Part shown: positions 6,483 through 6,953 of the stretch, piece by piece
Numbering within the stretch: position 1 is the stretch's first letter
Layout: each line of letters opens with the position of its first letter
DNA from: an uncultured Bacteroidales bacterium
GTDB lineage: Bacteria; Bacteroidota; Bacteroidia; Bacteroidales; P3
Direction of reading: 5' to 3'
Assembly (NCBI GenBank): GCA_947177315.1
Contig: CAMWTX010000083.1
Location: forward strand, 1 to 6,953
DNA: 6,953 nucleotides
Notes under the pieces: model-generated
Databases searched by the model: none
The model's input: the letters and a program-made list of their open reading frames with translations, nothing else
What the model was told of the DNA's origin: nothing
Program-made: the position numbers and the translations under genes

Positions 6483-6953
6483 ATGAAACGTTTAATGTTG
6501 TTGCTGGGGGTGTTTTTGATGGGTGCTCCCGTGCTGTGGGCGCAATCGGAAGCGCCTACCAAAAAGGTTGCCATCTTGGAGGTGGTTGACCGAGACAATG
6601 CGATTAACTATGGGGTTAAATTATTGCTCCGTACCACCTTGGCGAAAGCCATTACGCAGACACAAGGCTATGAGGGCTATGACCGTGTGGATATGGTGGC
6701 GATACAAGGGGAACAGGACTTTCAGCGCACAGGTATGGTGAGCGATGAGCAAATCAAACGCTTGGGAGAAATGACCGGGGCTGCCTATGTGTTGGTGGCG
6801 GAAGCCGCCAAGATTGATGCCTCCAATATGATTGTTACCGCCAAAATCTTGGATGTGGAGACCGCCAAACTGGAACGCACCGACTATGAACAGATGGGCA
6901 TGTCCGCCCAAGAAATGGCGGAAGGATGCCGAACAATGGCTGGACGTTTGTTC
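6483..6953 (+). CDS. Secreted CsgG/LpoB/TolB-N-like protein (3' end cut by window edge)
   Basis: The first 157 residues of an exported protein; the reading frame is open to the right edge. A signal peptide covers about residues 1-20 (hydrophobic LMLLLGVFLMGAPVL, cleavage near LWA-Q). There is no lipobox Cys. The mature part begins with KKVAILEVVDRDN (27-39), followed by a helix (VKLLLRTTLAKAITQ), a strand DRVDMVAI at 67-74, EQDFQRTGMVSD at 77-88, and the helix-strand unit IKRLGEMTGAAYVLVAEA at 91-108, then VTAKILDVETAK at 118-129. This order matches the TolB N-terminal/CsgG/LpoB type of domain, in which LGxxxGAxYVLV and AKxxDVET are typical. LpoB activates a penicillin-binding protein and CsgG is a curli export pore, but membership in either functional class is not shown here. 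Third gene of the envelope operon, 10 nt after its neighbour; more genes may follow. Confidence 0.75.
   Translation, partial: MKRLMLLLGVFLMGAPVLWAQSEAPTKKVAILEVVDRDNAINYGVKLLLRTTLAKAITQTQGYEGYDRVDMVAIQGEQDFQRTGMVSDEQIKRLGEMTGAAYVLVAEAAKIDASNMIVTAKILDVETAKLERTDYEQMGMSAQEMAEGCRTMAGRLF

Overview
The window looks like a chromosomal piece of a Bacteroidota genome, most likely of the order Bacteroidales. Two promoter-like sites match the Bacteroides-type consensus (TTTG, 19-21 bp, TAnnTTTG). Start codons mostly lack strong Shine-Dalgarno sequences, coding DNA is of moderate GC content next to a very AT-rich intergenic region, and the protein families (bacterial GH3, a SirB1-like protein, a DHH phosphoesterase, LPP20-like envelope proteins) fit this group. 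Genus cannot be decided from the sequence alone.

Left part (1-4432, minus strand): one tightly packed operon, transcribed from right to left. In order it encodes a GH3-family adenylate-forming enzyme, a uridine phosphorylase, a degenerate SirB1/transglutaminase-like protein with an N-terminal HEAT-like segment, and a DHH/DHHA1 phosphoesterase of the NrnA type that runs off the left edge just after its GGGHK motif. Gaps are 18 nt, then a 4-nt ATGA overlap, then about 25-60 nt depending on the start chosen for the last gene. Two of the four genes point to nucleotide turnover (nanoRNA/pAp hydrolysis and uridine phosphorolysis). The roles of the GH3 and SirB1-like proteins are unknown.

Middle (4433-4793): a 361-bp AT-rich divergent intergenic region. 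It carries one candidate promoter for each direction. Between them is a striking long inverted repeat: two 22-bp perfectly complementary arms (26 bp with one mismatch) around a 60-bp centre. Neither gene set explains this structure. It could be a small invertible segment, a MITE-like element, or a pair of regulator sites, because each arm contains the dyad TTATA-N4-TATAA.

Right part (4794-6953, plus strand): a three-gene envelope operon with gaps of 11 and 10 nt. It encodes an LPP20-like lipoprotein, a secreted two-part protein (LPP20-like N-terminal domain, helical linker, C-terminal alpha/beta domain), and a secreted protein with a TolB-N/CsgG/LpoB-like domain that is cut by the right edge. 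The arrangement resembles the envelope lipoprotein modules built from CsgG-like, LPP20-like and GNA1162/DUF799-like proteins, but its function here is unknown. This operon and the inverted repeat are the two most interesting items in the window.
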